The notes: generated by a model not told the origin, from the sequence alone. 55,744 nt of DNA from an uncultured Pelagibacteraceae bacterium (GCA_902589725.1 CACITU010000008.1:1-55744); one strand, 5' to 3'; numbered from the stretch's first letter, positions 1-10,255 are shown. Program-made: numbers and translations.

Positions 1-558
1 AATGGATATTTAAATTCAAATTGTTTTCCAAAAGATTCCGAGATGAAATATCTATACGAAACTGAAGAACTATTAAAATTTGTATCTGCTTGTTTAGGTA
101 TTTCACCTATTTACAGATGGGCAGATCCTTTAGCATGTCATGCGTATAATGTTATGAAACCAGATGGAGTACTCCCATGGCATTTTGATAGTTGTGAATT
201 TACGCTTAGTTTAATGATCCAAAAACCTGAAAAGGGTGGTGTATTTGAGTACTGTCCAAATATTAGAGAACCTGGGAATGAAAATTTCAAAGAAGTGCAA
301 AAAGTTATAGCAGGGGATAGAGCTAGAGTTAGACAATTGAAGTTAGAGCCAGGAGATTTACAAATATTTAAAGGTAGATTTACTTTGCACAGAGTAACAA
401 AGGTTGAAGGCCAAAAATCAAGATATATGTGTATTCCAGCTTATGTTTTAGATCCATGGAGAGTAAACACTCCAGAACATTCCAAAGCTATTTATGGCAA
501 AGTTTTACCAATTCATATAGAAAGAAATCAGGTTAGATCCGATGGATTAACTGATTAA
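1..558 (+). CDS. 2-oxoglutarate/Fe(II)-dependent oxygenase, 5' end outside window
   Basis: The reading frame is open from base 1 and continues 14 codons upstream of the first visible ATG (43), so the true start most likely lies before the window. The visible part shows the double-stranded beta-helix oxygenase signature: an H-x-D pair in PWHFDSCEF (H47/D49 counted from the ATG at 43), a distal His in FTLHRV (H116), and a basic residue about 11 positions on (R127) that could bind 2-oxoglutarate. Phrases such as QKPEKGGVFEY are typical of the BesD/ArpA-like branch of the superfamily. The Fe-binding Asp is present, so a hydroxylase-type reaction is more likely than halogenation, where that position is Gly. 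The substrate is unknown. The stop codon is immediately followed by the next gene's ATG. Confidence 0.8.
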   Translation, partial: NGYLNSNCFPKDSEMKYLYETEELLKFVSACLGISPIYRWADPLACHAYNVMKPDGVLPWHFDSCEFTLSLMIQKPEKGGVFEYCPNIREPGNENFKEVQKVIAGDRARVRQLKLEPGDLQIFKGRFTLHRVTKVEGQKSRYMCIPAYVLDPWRVNTPEHSKAIYGKVLPIHIERNQVRSDGLTD

Positions 559-1338
559 ATGACTAGTAACATTAAAATTAAAAAAATTAACAACGAAGTT
601 TCATCAATTATCATTGCTGAACCAAAAACTTATAATTCTTTATCATTCAAAAATCTTTCAGATTTATTAAAAGCATTAAAAAAATTAGATACTGATAAAA
701 AAGTTAAAGTAATAATATTAGAGGGTGCAGGCAAAGGATTTAGCGCAGGACACAATTTAAAAGAAGTTAGAGGCTTAAAAAAGAGAGATAAATATTTAAA
801 ATTATTTAAACTTTGTTCAAAAGTAATGCTTCAAATTGTTGAAGGTAGAAAACCTGTAATTGCTAAAGTTCATGGAGCTGCATTTGCAGCAGGTTGTCAA
901 TTAGTTGCAAGTTGTGATTTAGCATACAGTACTAAAGATGCATTGTTTGCTACCCCAGGTGTAAATATCGGTTTATTTTGTAGTACACCAATGGTTGCTG
1001 TAAGCAGAAAAATAAATCGAAAATCAATGATGAAAATGCTTTTAACTGGAGAACCTATAAAAGCAAATTATGCAAAAGAAATAGGATTAATAAATGATTA
1101 TTTTTCAAAATCAAAATTAAATAATGAAGTATTAAAGGTGGCAAACAAAATTGCCTCAAAATCTAATTTGACAATTAAAATTGGAAAACAAGCTTTTTAC
1201 AAACAATTAGAAATGCCTTTAAATAAAGCTTATGCTTATACAAGTAAAATGATGACTCTTAACATGATGGCAATGGATGCTAAAGAAGGAATTTCTGCTT
1301 TTTTAGAAAAAAGAAAACCAAATTGGAAAAATAAATAA
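559..1338 (+). CDS. Crotonase-fold protein, ECHDC3-like (enoyl-CoA hydratase family)
   Basis: A 259-residue protein of the enoyl-CoA hydratase/isomerase family. The oxyanion-hole segment GKGFSAGHNLKE and the second signature GAAFAAGCQLVASCDLAY are both clear. At the two positions where classical crotonases carry catalytic glutamates this protein has Gln (in GCQL) and Gly (in TPGVN), so ordinary hydratase chemistry is doubtful. The stretch PGVNIGLFCSTP resembles the ECHDC3 subgroup. It could be a thioesterase, decarboxylase or CoA-ester binding protein. The start ATG directly follows the preceding stop, and its own stop overlaps the next start by one base (TAATG), so it is translated in an operon. 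Family assignment is firm; the reaction is not known. Confidence 0.85.
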   Translation: MTSNIKIKKINNEVSSIIIAEPKTYNSLSFKNLSDLLKALKKLDTDKKVKVIILEGAGKGFSAGHNLKEVRGLKKRDKYLKLFKLCSKVMLQIVEGRKPVIAKVHGAAFAAGCQLVASCDLAYSTKDALFATPGVNIGLFCSTPMVAVSRKINRKSMMKMLLTGEPIKANYAKEIGLINDYFSKSKLNNEVLKVANKIASKSNLTIKIGKQAFYKQLEMPLNKAYAYTSKMMTLNMMAMDAKEGISAFLEKRKPNWKNK

Positions 1339-1520
1339 TGAAAAAGAATATTTTAATATTCTTTTTTGTTATTATTGGTGCATTAGTAATTTATAATTTT
1401 AAAGATCATAATCAAAAAAGAGCGATCGAGGCGTGTGTTGCTGGAAGTAAAACATTGGAAAAACCAATGACTGCTTCTGAAGCTAGAATATTCTGTGAGA
1501 AACAGATTAAAAATAATTAA
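1338..1520 (+). CDS. Small membrane-anchored hypothetical protein
   Basis: A 60-residue protein with one N-terminal hydrophobic segment (about residues 4-20, ILIFFFVIIGALVIYNF) followed by a short polar domain with two cysteines (EACVAG and IFCEKQ). That suggests a membrane-tethered domain facing the periplasm, possibly with a disulfide. I do not recognise a family. It is joined to both neighbours by one-base TAATG overlaps, which supports real translation despite its size. Confidence 0.65.
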   Translation: MKKNILIFFFVIIGALVIYNFKDHNQKRAIEACVAGSKTLEKPMTASEARIFCEKQIKNN

Positions 1521-1954
1521 TGAGTGATATTAAGGAAATTCTCTCAAACTATAAGACTATTGCTATGGTAGGAGTAAGCAATGATCCTTCTAAAGCATCA
1601 ACTATTGTAATGAAATACATGCAAGAATATGGATATAAAGTTTATCCAGTTAACCCCAGAGCTGAGGGTCAAAAAATTTTAGGGCAAGAGGTTTTTGCTA
1701 AAATATCAGATATTAAAGATCCAATTGATATCGTAGATGTTTTTAGACCATCTAAAGAAGTTTATGCCATAGCAGAGGATACAATTAAAATTGGGGCTAA
1801 AGTTTTATGGTTACAGCTTGGTATACGAGACGAAAAAGCAAAAGAATTGATGGAAAAAAATGATATTAAGTATGTAGAAAACAAATGTACTAAAATGGAA
1901 TACCAAAAGTATTTTCTGAAAGTTAGACAGGCGTTTCCAGTTTTGAGTGACTAA
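1520..1954 (+). CDS. CoA-binding domain protein (YccU-like)
   Basis: A 144-residue single-domain Rossmann protein of the CoA_binding_2 type. It starts with the nucleotide-loop motif AMVGVSNDPSKAS, followed by a second strand YKVYPVNPRAEG. The conserved family features VDVFRP, WLQLGIRDE and a late NKCTKMEY segment are present. Members bind CoA or acyl-CoA, but their cellular role is undefined. It lies after a crotonase-fold gene with one-base overlaps on both sides, so an acyl-CoA-related role is plausible but inferred only from context. Confidence 0.85.
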   Translation: MSDIKEILSNYKTIAMVGVSNDPSKASTIVMKYMQEYGYKVYPVNPRAEGQKILGQEVFAKISDIKDPIDIVDVFRPSKEVYAIAEDTIKIGAKVLWLQLGIRDEKAKELMEKNDIKYVENKCTKMEYQKYFLKVRQAFPVLSD

Positions 1955-3564
1955 TGAACAAAGTAATTAAGTTTTTAGATAGTACTTTTTTAGACTTGGG
2001 TCGACAATTTAAGTGGACTTACTTACCACCATTAATGGTTTATATGGCTGCAGGTATATCAGGTTTAACGGGTATAGTTGGCACATTCTTTGTAAAAGAT
2101 TATTTAAATCTTTCAGCAGCATTTCTTGCAGGATTAGGGTTTTGGGCAGGTATTCCTTGGGCTTTAAAAATGCCATTAGGTCATCTAGTAGATCTTATTT
2201 GGGAAAGAAAAAATTATATGGTCTACTTTGGAGCGTCATTAATAGCTCTTAGTTTACTGATTATGTACGGGTTAATTATTCATACTGAAGATATGTCCCA
2301 GATATTTTCGGTAGAGACGTGGTTTGTAATAAGTGTAATTTTAGCTCCAGTTGGCTATGTGGTTCAGGACGTGGTCGCTGATGCTATGACTGTAGAGGCT
2401 GTTCCTTTAGTTGACGAGATAGGAAATGATTATTCCAAGGATCAAATAAAAGTAATGCATACAACAATGCAAACTCTTGGAAGGTTTGCTATTATTGGTG
2501 GTACAGTACTTGTAGCATTGGTAAATGTAATTTTGTTCAGAGACGTAGAGAGTTTAGAACAGACTGAAAAAATAAATTTATACGGAACTATTTATATCTA
2601 TGCACTGATAATACCTTTAGTTTCTATATTAGGTGTAATTTTAGCAAACTATTTAAGACATAAAAAATTACAAACTTTAAAATCTAAAGGCCTTGAATTT
2701 AAAGAGGAAAGAGGTAGCGAGAAAACAAAAATAAACTGGTGGATATTAGGAGGGAGTTTAGTTTTCGTTATTTTCACATTGTCTATTGGTTCCTTTAAAG
2801 TGCCTTTTGCACAAGAAATTGTATTTATAGGTTCAGTAATAATTATTTTGTTTTTAATGTTTAAGCTTATTAAAGAATTACCTCAAGAATTAAGATTAAC
2901 TATTGTAGGCACAGCAGTTATTATTTTTATATTTAGAGCAATGCCTGGACCTGGACCAGGATTAACATGGTTTGAAATTGATGAACTAGGATTTAATGAG
3001 CAATTTTTTTCTATATTATCATTACTTGCATCAATTTTAACATTAGCAGGTATTGTACTATTAAGACCTTTCATGGCAAATAATTCAATTGCTAAAATAA
3101 TTGTTGTTTTAAGTATTGCAGGAGCAATTTTGTTTTTACCAAGTGTTGGAATGTATTATGGTTTTCATAATTGGACAGCTTCATTAACGGGTGGAGTAGT
3201 TGATGCTAAGTTTATCGCATTAATAAACACTGCTCTCGAATCTCCTTTGGGACAAGTCTCAATGATTCCTCTTTTGGCATGGATAGCTAAAAATGCTCCA
3301 GCACACTTAAAAGCAACTTTTTTTGCAGTTTTTGCATCTTTCACGAATCTTGCGTTATCAGCAAGTGCACTGGGAACCAAGTATTTAAATGAAATTTTTA
3401 CGGTTACAAGAGAAGTAAAAGATAAAGTTTCAGGTGAAATTCAAACTACAGCAGATTATTCTGAACTTGGGATTTTATTAATTGTTGTGACACTTTTGAC
3501 ATTAATTCTTCCAATATTATTTGTAATTATTATCAATAATAGTAAATACAAAACATCAGAGTAA
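1954..3564 (+). CDS. Major facilitator superfamily transporter
   Basis: A 536-residue, strongly hydrophobic protein with about 12 predicted membrane helices. The loop after the second or third helix reads KMPLGHLVDLIWERKNYMV, an MFS loop 2-3 type motif (G-x-x-x-D followed by basic residues). There is a long cytosolic linker around residues 230-265 (LRHKKLQTLKSKGLEFKEERG) between the two halves. The overall look is that of the folate/biopterin or AmpG-like branch rather than a drug exporter, but the substrate cannot be read from the sequence. Its start overlaps the preceding stop by one base. Confidence 0.75.
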   Translation: MNKVIKFLDSTFLDLGRQFKWTYLPPLMVYMAAGISGLTGIVGTFFVKDYLNLSAAFLAGLGFWAGIPWALKMPLGHLVDLIWERKNYMVYFGASLIALSLLIMYGLIIHTEDMSQIFSVETWFVISVILAPVGYVVQDVVADAMTVEAVPLVDEIGNDYSKDQIKVMHTTMQTLGRFAIIGGTVLVALVNVILFRDVESLEQTEKINLYGTIYIYALIIPLVSILGVILANYLRHKKLQTLKSKGLEFKEERGSEKTKINWWILGGSLVFVIFTLSIGSFKVPFAQEIVFIGSVIIILFLMFKLIKELPQELRLTIVGTAVIIFIFRAMPGPGPGLTWFEIDELGFNEQFFSILSLLASILTLAGIVLLRPFMANNSIAKIIVVLSIAGAILFLPSVGMYYGFHNWTASLTGGVVDAKFIALINTALESPLGQVSMIPLLAWIAKNAPAHLKATFFAVFASFTNLALSASALGTKYLNEIFTVTREVKDKVSGEIQTTADYSELGILLIVVTLLTLILPILFVIIINNSKYKTSE

Positions 3565-3575
3565 TTATTTTTAAA

Positions 3576-4037
3576 ATGAAAACTGTTTTTAAAGTATTAA
3601 TTTTTTTATTTATATTTTCGACTTTTTCAAACGCTGAATTATTAAATCCAAATAGCAACATTAAACCAAAAGAAGTTATAGAGATACAACTAACTGGGCT
3701 TCAAAAAAATGACTCAAAATTCAAAGATAGTGGAATTGAACAAACATGGAATTTTGCTCACCCAAACAACAAGAGAGTAACAGGACCATTGAGCAATTTT
3801 AAGATGATGTTAAAAAGTGACTCTTATGGGATGATGATTAATCACCTAAGTCATACAATTACTGAGCTTGGAAGTAGTGACAAATGGGCACAATTTGAAG
3901 TAATCATTCTTGATAAAAACAAGATTTATCATAAATTCAATTGGCAAGTTGAAAAGTATACTTTGGATGGAAGTTTAAAAGATTGTTGGTTAACTACAAT
4001 GGTATCGAGTCCGATCCCTCTTGGAAGCTCAATTTGA
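3576..4037 (+). CDS. Exported DUF4864 protein
   Basis: A 153-residue protein with a signal peptide (hydrophobic residues 5-18, cleavage likely after SNA). The mature part has the DUF4864 pattern: an early PKEVIEIQLTGLQKND helix, then GIEQTWNFAHPNNKRVTGPL and a C-terminal KDCWLTTMV strand. It is a small NTF2-like or cystatin-like periplasmic domain of unknown function. It lies 11 bases after the MFS gene and 55 bases before the dmgdh operon, so it probably ends the first transcription unit. Confidence 0.7.
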   Translation: MKTVFKVLIFLFIFSTFSNAELLNPNSNIKPKEVIEIQLTGLQKNDSKFKDSGIEQTWNFAHPNNKRVTGPLSNFKMMLKSDSYGMMINHLSHTITELGSSDKWAQFEVIILDKNKIYHKFNWQVEKYTLDGSLKDCWLTTMVSSPIPLGSSI

Positions 4038-4092
4038 TTTTCAACATACATTTTTGTTTCGTAATATTTAAAAATTTAGTAGGAATCTCAGA

Positions 4093-6525
4093 ATGAAAAC
4101 AAAAACTAAAGTTGTAGTAGTTGGTGGAGGAGTTGTAGGAGTTAGCGCTCTTTATCACTTAGCAAAAAAAGGTTGGTCCGATGTAGTTCTTGTTGAAAGA
4201 AAAGAGTTAACCTCAGGATCTACTTGGCACGCTGCAGGATTATTACCTTTATTCAATATGAGTTATTCTGTGGGACAACTCCATAAGTATGCAGTTAATC
4301 TTTACAAAACACTTGAAGAAGAAACTGGGAAAAATGTTGGCTTTAGTGTTGTTTCAAATATTCGTTTAGCAAGTACAAAAGATAGAATGGATGAATACCA
4401 TCAATATGCAGGTGTTGCTCGAACTATTGGAGTAGATGTTAAATTTTTAAAACCAGAGCAAGTAAAAGAAATTTGGCCATTATGTAATACAGATGATTTA
4501 GTTGGTGCAATACAACACCCTGAAGATGGATATATCCAACCAGCAGATTTAACACAAGCATTAGCAACAGGTGCAAGAAATAGAGGAGCTGAAATTTATA
4601 GAAATACAACTGTCCTATCAATGAGACAAACTAAAGAAGGATGGGTTGTAGAAACAGACAAAGGATCAATAGAGTGCGAACATGTTATTTCATGTTCAGG
4701 CAATTTTGCAAGGCAAACTGGTGAAATGGTAGGATTAGATATTCCAGTAATACCTGTTGAACATCAGTACATTGTTACAGAACCGCATCCGGCAATTCAA
4801 AAAAGAAAAAAAGATGGGTTACCAGAAATGGGTGTCTTAAGAGATAGTGATAGTAGATGGTATATGAGGGAAGAAGCTGGAGGATTAATTTTAGGTCCTT
4901 ATGAAGATGGTGCACCGGCTTGTTATGTAGAAGGGCCATCAAAAAATTCTGAATATGAATTATTTCAAGAAGACTTAGACAGATTAGCTCCACATATTGA
5001 AGGAGCAATTCATAGAGTCCCTGCATTTGGAGAAGTTGGAGTGAAGAAAGTTTATAACGGTGCAATATGTTATACTCCCGATGGGAATCCAATTGTTGGA
5101 CCTGCGTGGGGACTTAAAAATTTTTGGATTAATGAAGGACATAGTTTTGGAATAACTGCAGCAGGTGGTGCGGGCTGGCAATTAGCTGAGTGGATTGTTG
5201 ATGGTGAGCCTACGATCGATATGTTAGGAGTTGAACCAAGACGATACGGAAACTATGCCACTAAATCTTATTTAAAAGCAAAAAATGAAGAAGCATACAG
5301 TCATGTATTTATAGTACACTATCCAGACGAGGAGAGACCAGCGGCAAGACCACTAAGAACCGCTCCTTGTTATGAAAGAATGAAAAATTTAGGTGCAGTT
5401 TTTGGACAGAAATTTGGATGGGAAAGACCTAATTTTTTTGCAACAGATGGAATGGAACAAAAAGATGATTGGTCCTTTAGAAGATCAAAATGGTTCGATG
5501 CTATTAAAAAGGAATGTCAAAATGTAAAAGAAAACGTAGGCCTTTTAGATATGACTGCATTTGCCAAATGTAGAATTAAAGGACCTAAAGCAGAAGAATT
5601 TTTAGATTATTTAGTTGCAAATAAACTTCCAAAAAAAATTGGAAGGATAAATTTGTGCCATGCTTTAAATACTAAAGGTGGAGTGCACTCTGAATTTACT
5701 ATAATGAAAGAAGCAGAAAATAGTTATTATTTAGTTTCTGCTGGAGCAAATTTAAGATTAGATCATGACTGGATACAAAAATGGATGCCGGATGATGGAT
5801 CAGTAATATTTGAAGATCTCACAAATAGTACAGGAGTTCTAGTAGTCGCAGGACCTAAAGCTAGACAATTAATGCAAAAGGTTTCAACTGATGATTTTTC
5901 TAATGAAAACTTTAAATGGCTGACTGCCAAAAATGTAAATGTTGGATACGCTCCTGTAAATGCAATGAGAGTAAACTTTGTGGGCGAACTTGGCTGGGAA
6001 TTACATCACCCAATTGAGTATCAAAATCATATTTTTGATAAACTAATGGAAGCAGGAAAAGATTTAGGAATAAAACCTTTTGGAATTAGAGCTATGAACA
6101 GTTTAAGAGTTGAAAAATCCTATAAGTTAGTAGGAACAGAATTATCAATTGAATACTCACCTTATGAGTCAGGTCTAGATAGATTTGTTCATCCTAATAA
6201 AGGAAACTTTATTGGTTTAGAGGCACTGAATAAATGGAGAGAGAAAGGTTTTGATAACAAGCTAGTCACTTTAGAAGTCCATAATACAAAGGACGCAGAT
6301 GTGTTAGGAAATAACCCAATTTTTAAAAATGGCAAGGTAGTAGGAAGAGCAACTGGTGGAGAATTTGGATTTAGATTAGATAAATCTATTGCGCTAGCTA
6401 TGGTAAAACCAGATTGTTCTAATGTGGGTGACAAATTACAAGTTGATATATTAGGAGAAATATACGACGCTACAGTATTAGATGAAAGTCCTTACGACTC
6501 AGAAAATAACTTATTGAGAGCTTAA
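4093..6525 (+). CDS. dmgdh: Dimethylglycine/sarcosine dehydrogenase (FAD oxidoreductase fused to GcvT)
   Basis: An 810-residue enzyme with two parts. The N-terminal half is a DAO-type FAD domain, with the dinucleotide motif VVVGGGVVG near residue 8 and the segment GSTWHAAGL whose His (H46) matches the covalent flavin attachment site of dimethylglycine and sarcosine dehydrogenases. The C-terminal half (about 430-810) is an aminomethyltransferase (GcvT) tetrahydrofolate domain plus its C-terminal barrel ([13 protein letters not shown] region). It demethylates dimethylglycine or sarcosine, transfers the methyl carbon to tetrahydrofolate and passes electrons to ETF. The next three genes encode ETF beta, ETF alpha and ETF:quinone oxidoreductase, and etfB overlaps the stop by one base, which supports this reading. 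The choice between dimethylglycine and sarcosine is uncertain. Confidence 0.9.
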   Translation: MKTKTKVVVVGGGVVGVSALYHLAKKGWSDVVLVERKELTSGSTWHAAGLLPLFNMSYSVGQLHKYAVNLYKTLEEETGKNVGFSVVSNIRLASTKDRMDEYHQYAGVARTIGVDVKFLKPEQVKEIWPLCNTDDLVGAIQHPEDGYIQPADLTQALATGARNRGAEIYRNTTVLSMRQTKEGWVVETDKGSIECEHVISCSGNFARQTGEMVGLDIPVIPVEHQYIVTEPHPAIQKRKKDGLPEMGVLRDSDSRWYMREEAGGLILGPYEDGAPACYVEGPSKNSEYELFQEDLDRLAPHIEGAIHRVPAFGEVGVKKVYNGAICYTPDGNPIVGPAWGLKNFWINEGHSFGITAAGGAGWQLAEWIVDGEPTIDMLGVEPRRYGNYATKSYLKAKNEEAYSHVFIVHYPDEERPAARPLRTAPCYERMKNLGAVFGQKFGWERPNFFATDGMEQKDDWSFRRSKWFDAIKKECQNVKENVGLLDMTAFAKCRIKGPKAEEFLDYLVANKLPKKIGRINLCHALNTKGGVHSEFTIMKEAENSYYLVSAGANLRLDHDWIQKWMPDDGSVIFEDLTNSTGVLVVAGPKARQLMQKVSTDDFSNENFKWLTAKNVNVGYAPVNAMRVNFVGELGWELHHPIEYQNHIFDKLMEAGKDLGIKPFGIRAMNSLRVEKSYKLVGTELSIEYSPYESGLDRFVHPNKGNFIGLEALNKWREKGFDNKLVTLEVHNTKDADVLGNNPIFKNGKVVGRATGGEFGFRLDKSIALAMVKPDCSNVGDKLQVDILGEIYDATVLDESPYDSENNLLRA

Positions 6526-7274
6526 TGAAGATTTTAGTCGCCGTAAAAAGAGTAATTGATTACAACGTTCAAATTAGAGTTAAGGAAGATGGAACTGGTG
6601 TGGTTACTGATAATGTCAAAATGTCAACAAACCCTCCAGATGATAATGCAATTGAAGAAGCTGTAAAAATTAAAGAGGCAGGCAAAGCTACAGAAGTAGT
6701 TGCCATAACCATTGGAGAAGAAAAAGCTAAAGAAACAGTGCGTAAAGCTTTAGCTGTTGGTGCTGATAGAGGTATTCATGTAAAAGCTGACGGAATACTT
6801 GAGCCCTTAGCTGTTTCAAAAATTTTACAAAAAATCGTGGATAAAGAAAAACCAGATTTAGTATTCATGGGCAAACAAGCAATTGATGATGATTGTAATC
6901 AAACAGGCCAAATGTTAAGTGCATTATTAAATTGGCCTCAAGCCACATTTGCTTCAAAGATTGATGTTAAAGAAAATAAATTAGAAGTTACTAGAGAAAT
7001 AGATGAAGGTCTTGAAACAATTGAAATAGGTGTTCCAGCTATTGTAACATGTGATCTTAGATTGAATGAACCAAGATATGCGTCATTACCAAATATAATG
7101 AAAGCTAAGAAAAAACCAATTGAGGAAATTGTTGCTGCTGATTTGGGCGTAGATGTTTCACCAAGACTAGAACAAATAAAAGTAGAAGAACCTCCAAAAA
7201 GAAAAGCAGGTATAAAAGTAGCAAATGTTGCTGAGTTGGTTCAAAAGTTAAAGAATGAGGCAAAGGTAATATAA
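6525..7274 (+). CDS. etfB: Electron transfer flavoprotein beta subunit
   Basis: A 249-residue ETF beta subunit. Typical features are the N-terminal [20 protein letters not shown], the AMP/FAD-contact region around [15 protein letters not shown] (residues 118-132) and the family stretch [17 protein letters not shown] near residue 190. It forms a heterodimer with EtfA and accepts electrons from flavin dehydrogenases, here most likely the adjacent dimethylglycine dehydrogenase. One-base overlaps with both neighbours (TAATG) indicate translational coupling and a 1:1 subunit ratio. Confidence 0.97.
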   Translation: MKILVAVKRVIDYNVQIRVKEDGTGVVTDNVKMSTNPPDDNAIEEAVKIKEAGKATEVVAITIGEEKAKETVRKALAVGADRGIHVKADGILEPLAVSKILQKIVDKEKPDLVFMGKQAIDDDCNQTGQMLSALLNWPQATFASKIDVKENKLEVTREIDEGLETIEIGVPAIVTCDLRLNEPRYASLPNIMKAKKKPIEEIVAADLGVDVSPRLEQIKVEEPPKRKAGIKVANVAELVQKLKNEAKVI

Positions 7275-8227
7275 TGGCAATCTTACTTATAGCAGAACAC
7301 AATAATAAAGAATTAAGACCGTTCACTTTAAATGCTGCTACCGCAGCATCTCAAATTGATTCAGATGTTCATGCAGTGATCATTGGTCAAAATACTGCAG
7401 AGGCAGCAAAACAATTATCTGAACTTTCTGTGATTAAAAAAGTATTAAGTGTAGAGGCAGCTCATTATGAAAACTTCACAGCAGAAAATTTTACTCCAGT
7501 AATTGTCAAACTTGCAGAGAATTATTCTCATATCGTTTGTTCAGCTAACACTTTTGGAAAAAATTTAATGCCAAGAATTGCAGCTAATCTTGATACTTCG
7601 CAAATTAGCGACATAATTAAAGTGATATCACCAGACACTTTTTTAAGGCCGATTTATGCTGGAAATGCTTTTGCAACAATTAAAAGTAATGATACAAAAA
7701 AATGTGTAACAATAAGACCTACATCTTTTGATCCGTGCGAAAGCACCGGAGGGTCAGGCTTAATAGAAAAAGTGGATGCAGCTGAAGAATATTCAAATAC
7801 AAAATTTATCAAAAGAGAGGAAATAAAATCTGATCGACCTGAACTTGGTACAGCTAGAATTGTTGTTTCAGGGGGAAGAGGGATGCAAAGTGGAGATAAT
7901 TTTAAATTAATTACTGAAGTTGCTGACAAACTAGGTGCAGCAATTGGCGCATCAAGAGCAGCAGTAGATGCTGGTTATATAAGTAATGATCATCAAGTAG
8001 GTCAAACAGGAAAAGTAGTAGTTCCAGATTTATATATAGCTATTGGAATTTCTGGTGCAATTCAGCATTTGGCAGGAATGAAAGAAAGCAAAATAATAGT
8101 TGCAATTAATAAAGATGGTGAAGCACCAATTTTTAGCGTAGCAGACTATGGATTAGAGGCAGATCTATTTGAGGCGATCCCACAGTTCATGGAAGAATTG
8201 AACAAATTAAACACTATACAAAAATAA
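7274..8227 (+). CDS. etfA: Electron transfer flavoprotein alpha subunit
   Basis: A 317-residue ETF alpha subunit. The C-terminal FAD-binding domain is clear: [14 protein letters not shown] (about residue 197), [19 protein letters not shown] and the signature [17 protein letters not shown], ending with [15 protein letters not shown]. It carries the FAD that relays electrons to ETF:quinone oxidoreductase, encoded 23 bases downstream. The start overlaps the etfB stop by one base. Confidence 0.97.
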   Translation: MAILLIAEHNNKELRPFTLNAATAASQIDSDVHAVIIGQNTAEAAKQLSELSVIKKVLSVEAAHYENFTAENFTPVIVKLAENYSHIVCSANTFGKNLMPRIAANLDTSQISDIIKVISPDTFLRPIYAGNAFATIKSNDTKKCVTIRPTSFDPCESTGGSGLIEKVDAAEEYSNTKFIKREEIKSDRPELGTARIVVSGGRGMQSGDNFKLITEVADKLGAAIGASRAAVDAGYISNDHQVGQTGKVVVPDLYIAIGISGAIQHLAGMKESKIIVAINKDGEAPIFSVADYGLEADLFEAIPQFMEELNKLNTIQK

Positions 8228-8250
8228 TCCTAATAGTTAAAAACTAGAGT

Positions 8251-9870
8251 ATGTCTAGAGAATCGATGGAATATGATGTTGTTATTATTGGTGGAGGACC
8301 ATCAGGATTATCAACAGCAATAAAGTTAAAACAACTGAATTCAAGTTTAAATGTTTGTTTGTTAGAAAAAGCATCAGAAATAGGTGCACATATTTTGAGT
8401 GGAAATGTTTTTGAAACACGTGCTTTAGATGAGTTATTACCTAATTGGAAAGAGTTAAATTCTCCCATAAAAACAAAAGTTTCTAAAGAAAAATTTCTAT
8501 TTTTAGGAAAAACAAAATCTTTAAGTTGGCCTACATGGCTTCTTCCAGCGGTACAACAAAATCATAAAAATTATATAATAAGTTTAGCAAATCTATGTAG
8601 ATGGCTTGCTGAACAAGCTGAAAGTTTAGGAGTAGAAATTTTTCCAGGATTTCCAGCAAGTGAAATTTTATATAATGAAGATGGTTCTGTTAAGGGTGTT
8701 GTAACCCAAGACATGGGTATAGATAAAGAGGGAAATAAAAAAGATAGTTATGAACCAGGTATTGAACTTTTAGGAAAAGTAACAGTATTTGCAGAAGGAT
8801 GTAGAGGTCATCTTGGAAAAGAGCTTATTCAAAAATTTGAATTAAGTAGAGGCAAAGATCCTCAACAATATGGAATAGGTTTCAAAGAAATTTGGGAAAT
8901 AGAAGAAAAAAATCATGAGGAAGGTTTAGTAATGCACACAGCTGGGTGGCCGCTAGATAATAGTACTTATGGTGGTAGTTTTATGTATCATGCAGAAAAC
9001 AAACAAATTTTTCTAGGCTATGTGATTGGCTTAGATTATAAAAATCCTCACCTGTCTCCATATGACGAGTTTCAAAGATTTAAGACCCATCCTGCAATTA
9101 AAAAAATTATTGAGGGTGGAAAAAGAATTTCTTATGGTGCAAGAGCGTTAATTGAGGGTGGATTTCAAAGTTTACCAAAAATGTTTATGCCTGGGGCTTT
9201 GTTAGTTGGATGTGACGCTGGAACTTTGAATATGCCAAAAATTAAAGGTTCACACACCGCAATGAAAAGTGGAATAATTGCAGCAGAAACTATTAATGAA
9301 CACTTAAATGAAAGTAAGGATTTATCAATTTATGAAGATAAATTTAAAAACAGCTGGTTATATAAAGAGTTATATGAAGCTAGGAACGTAAAACCCAGCT
9401 TTAGTTGGGGACTAATTTTAGGAATAATATTTACAGGTATTGATCAAATTATATTTAGAGGGAAACTTCCCTTTACTTTAAAACATAAACACGCAGATCA
9501 CGAAACATTAAAACCCGCTAATCAAATGCCTAAAATAAATTATCCAAAATATGATAATATTTTAACATTTGATAAAACAAGCTCAGTATATTTAACTGGA
9601 ACTAATCATGCAGATAATCAGCCAGTTCATTTAAAGTTAAAAGATCCTGATTTACCAATTAATTATACTTTAGATAAATATGATGAACCTGCCCAAAGAT
9701 ATTGTCCTGCAGGAGTTTATGAAGTTCAAAAGGAAAATAATGTAAGTAAATTTGTTATTAACTCCCAAAATTGTATTCATTGTAAAACTTGCGATATTAA
9801 AGAACCTTCTCAAAATATAAATTGGGTTACACCAGAGGGTGGTGGAGGCCCAAGATATGGAAACATGTAA
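8251..9870 (+). CDS. etfD: Electron transfer flavoprotein:ubiquinone oxidoreductase
   Basis: A 539-residue ETF-QO. The N-terminal FAD motif is VVIIGGGPSGLSTA. The middle contains the family landmarks YGIGFKEIWE, GGSFMYH and GCDAGTLNMPKIKGSH. The C-terminus carries the 4Fe-4S domain with CPAGVYEV and CIHCKTCDIKEPSQNINW, giving the four expected cysteines, and ends in the conserved GGGGPRYGNM. A membrane-associated stretch with aromatic residues (PSFSWGLILGIIFTGIDQ) lies around residue 385. It moves electrons from reduced ETF to ubiquinone. The second in-frame ATG (MEYDVV, 15 bases on) is an equally possible start. Its stop touches the stop-side end of the next gene, which is on the other strand. 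Confidence 0.95.
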   Translation: MSRESMEYDVVIIGGGPSGLSTAIKLKQLNSSLNVCLLEKASEIGAHILSGNVFETRALDELLPNWKELNSPIKTKVSKEKFLFLGKTKSLSWPTWLLPAVQQNHKNYIISLANLCRWLAEQAESLGVEIFPGFPASEILYNEDGSVKGVVTQDMGIDKEGNKKDSYEPGIELLGKVTVFAEGCRGHLGKELIQKFELSRGKDPQQYGIGFKEIWEIEEKNHEEGLVMHTAGWPLDNSTYGGSFMYHAENKQIFLGYVIGLDYKNPHLSPYDEFQRFKTHPAIKKIIEGGKRISYGARALIEGGFQSLPKMFMPGALLVGCDAGTLNMPKIKGSHTAMKSGIIAAETINEHLNESKDLSIYEDKFKNSWLYKELYEARNVKPSFSWGLILGIIFTGIDQIIFRGKLPFTLKHKHADHETLKPANQMPKINYPKYDNILTFDKTSSVYLTGTNHADNQPVHLKLKDPDLPINYTLDKYDEPAQRYCPAGVYEVQKENNVSKFVINSQNCIHCKTCDIKEPSQNINWVTPEGGGGPRYGNM

Positions 9871-10242
9871 TTAAGACAGGTCTATTGCAAATTTCTTCAA
9901 AGTTTCAATGGGAAGATATTTCAGAGAATTTTTATGAGTTCTTTTTAAAAAAATTGGACATCCTTTACCTGCTTCAACAGCTCTAGCATACCAGCTTGCG
10001 CATACACACCATCCATCACCATCTTTTAAACCTGGGAAACCAAATTCTGGATGTGGTGTTATTAAATCATTCCCTGCTTCTTTTAGCCATTCTAAAAACT
10101 CAGTTGTTACTTTAGCGCAAACAGTATGAACACCATGATCATTTTCATCTGTGTTACAACAACCGTCACGAAACCAACCTGTTAGTGGCTCATTTGAACA
10201 TTCTTCCAGATCTTCGTTAAGTACATTTTTTTGTTTTTTCAT
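9871..10242 (-). CDS. DUF2237 protein
   Basis: A 123-residue protein with the DUF2237 pattern: NVLNEDLEECSNEPLTGWFRDGCC, GVHTVCAKVTTEFLEWLK, GDGWCVCASWYARAVEAGK and a late THKNSLKYLP. It is rich in Cys and Trp (GDGWCVCASW). Members are small soluble proteins common in proteobacteria, cyanobacteria and plants, with no assigned reaction. It lies tail to tail with the ETF-QO gene with no spacer, and downstream of an oxygenase and hisI on the same strand. Confidence 0.85.
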   Translation of the reverse strand: MKKQKNVLNEDLEECSNEPLTGWFRDGCCNTDENDHGVHTVCAKVTTEFLEWLKEAGNDLITPHPEFGFPGLKDGDGWCVCASWYARAVEAGKGCPIFLKRTHKNSLKYLPIETLKKFAIDLS

Positions 10243-10255
10243 CTTACTTGATTAT

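Noticed and set aside
1..558. Fe/2OG-dependent halogenase (BesD-like) identity for the first gene
   Set aside because: The iron-binding Asp is present (H-F-D); halogenases of that branch have Gly or Ala there to leave room for chloride.
4775..5092. 105-codon antisense ORF in dmgdh
   Set aside because: It is the complement of a conserved coding region and its Leu/His-rich composition reflects reverse reading of AT-rich codons.
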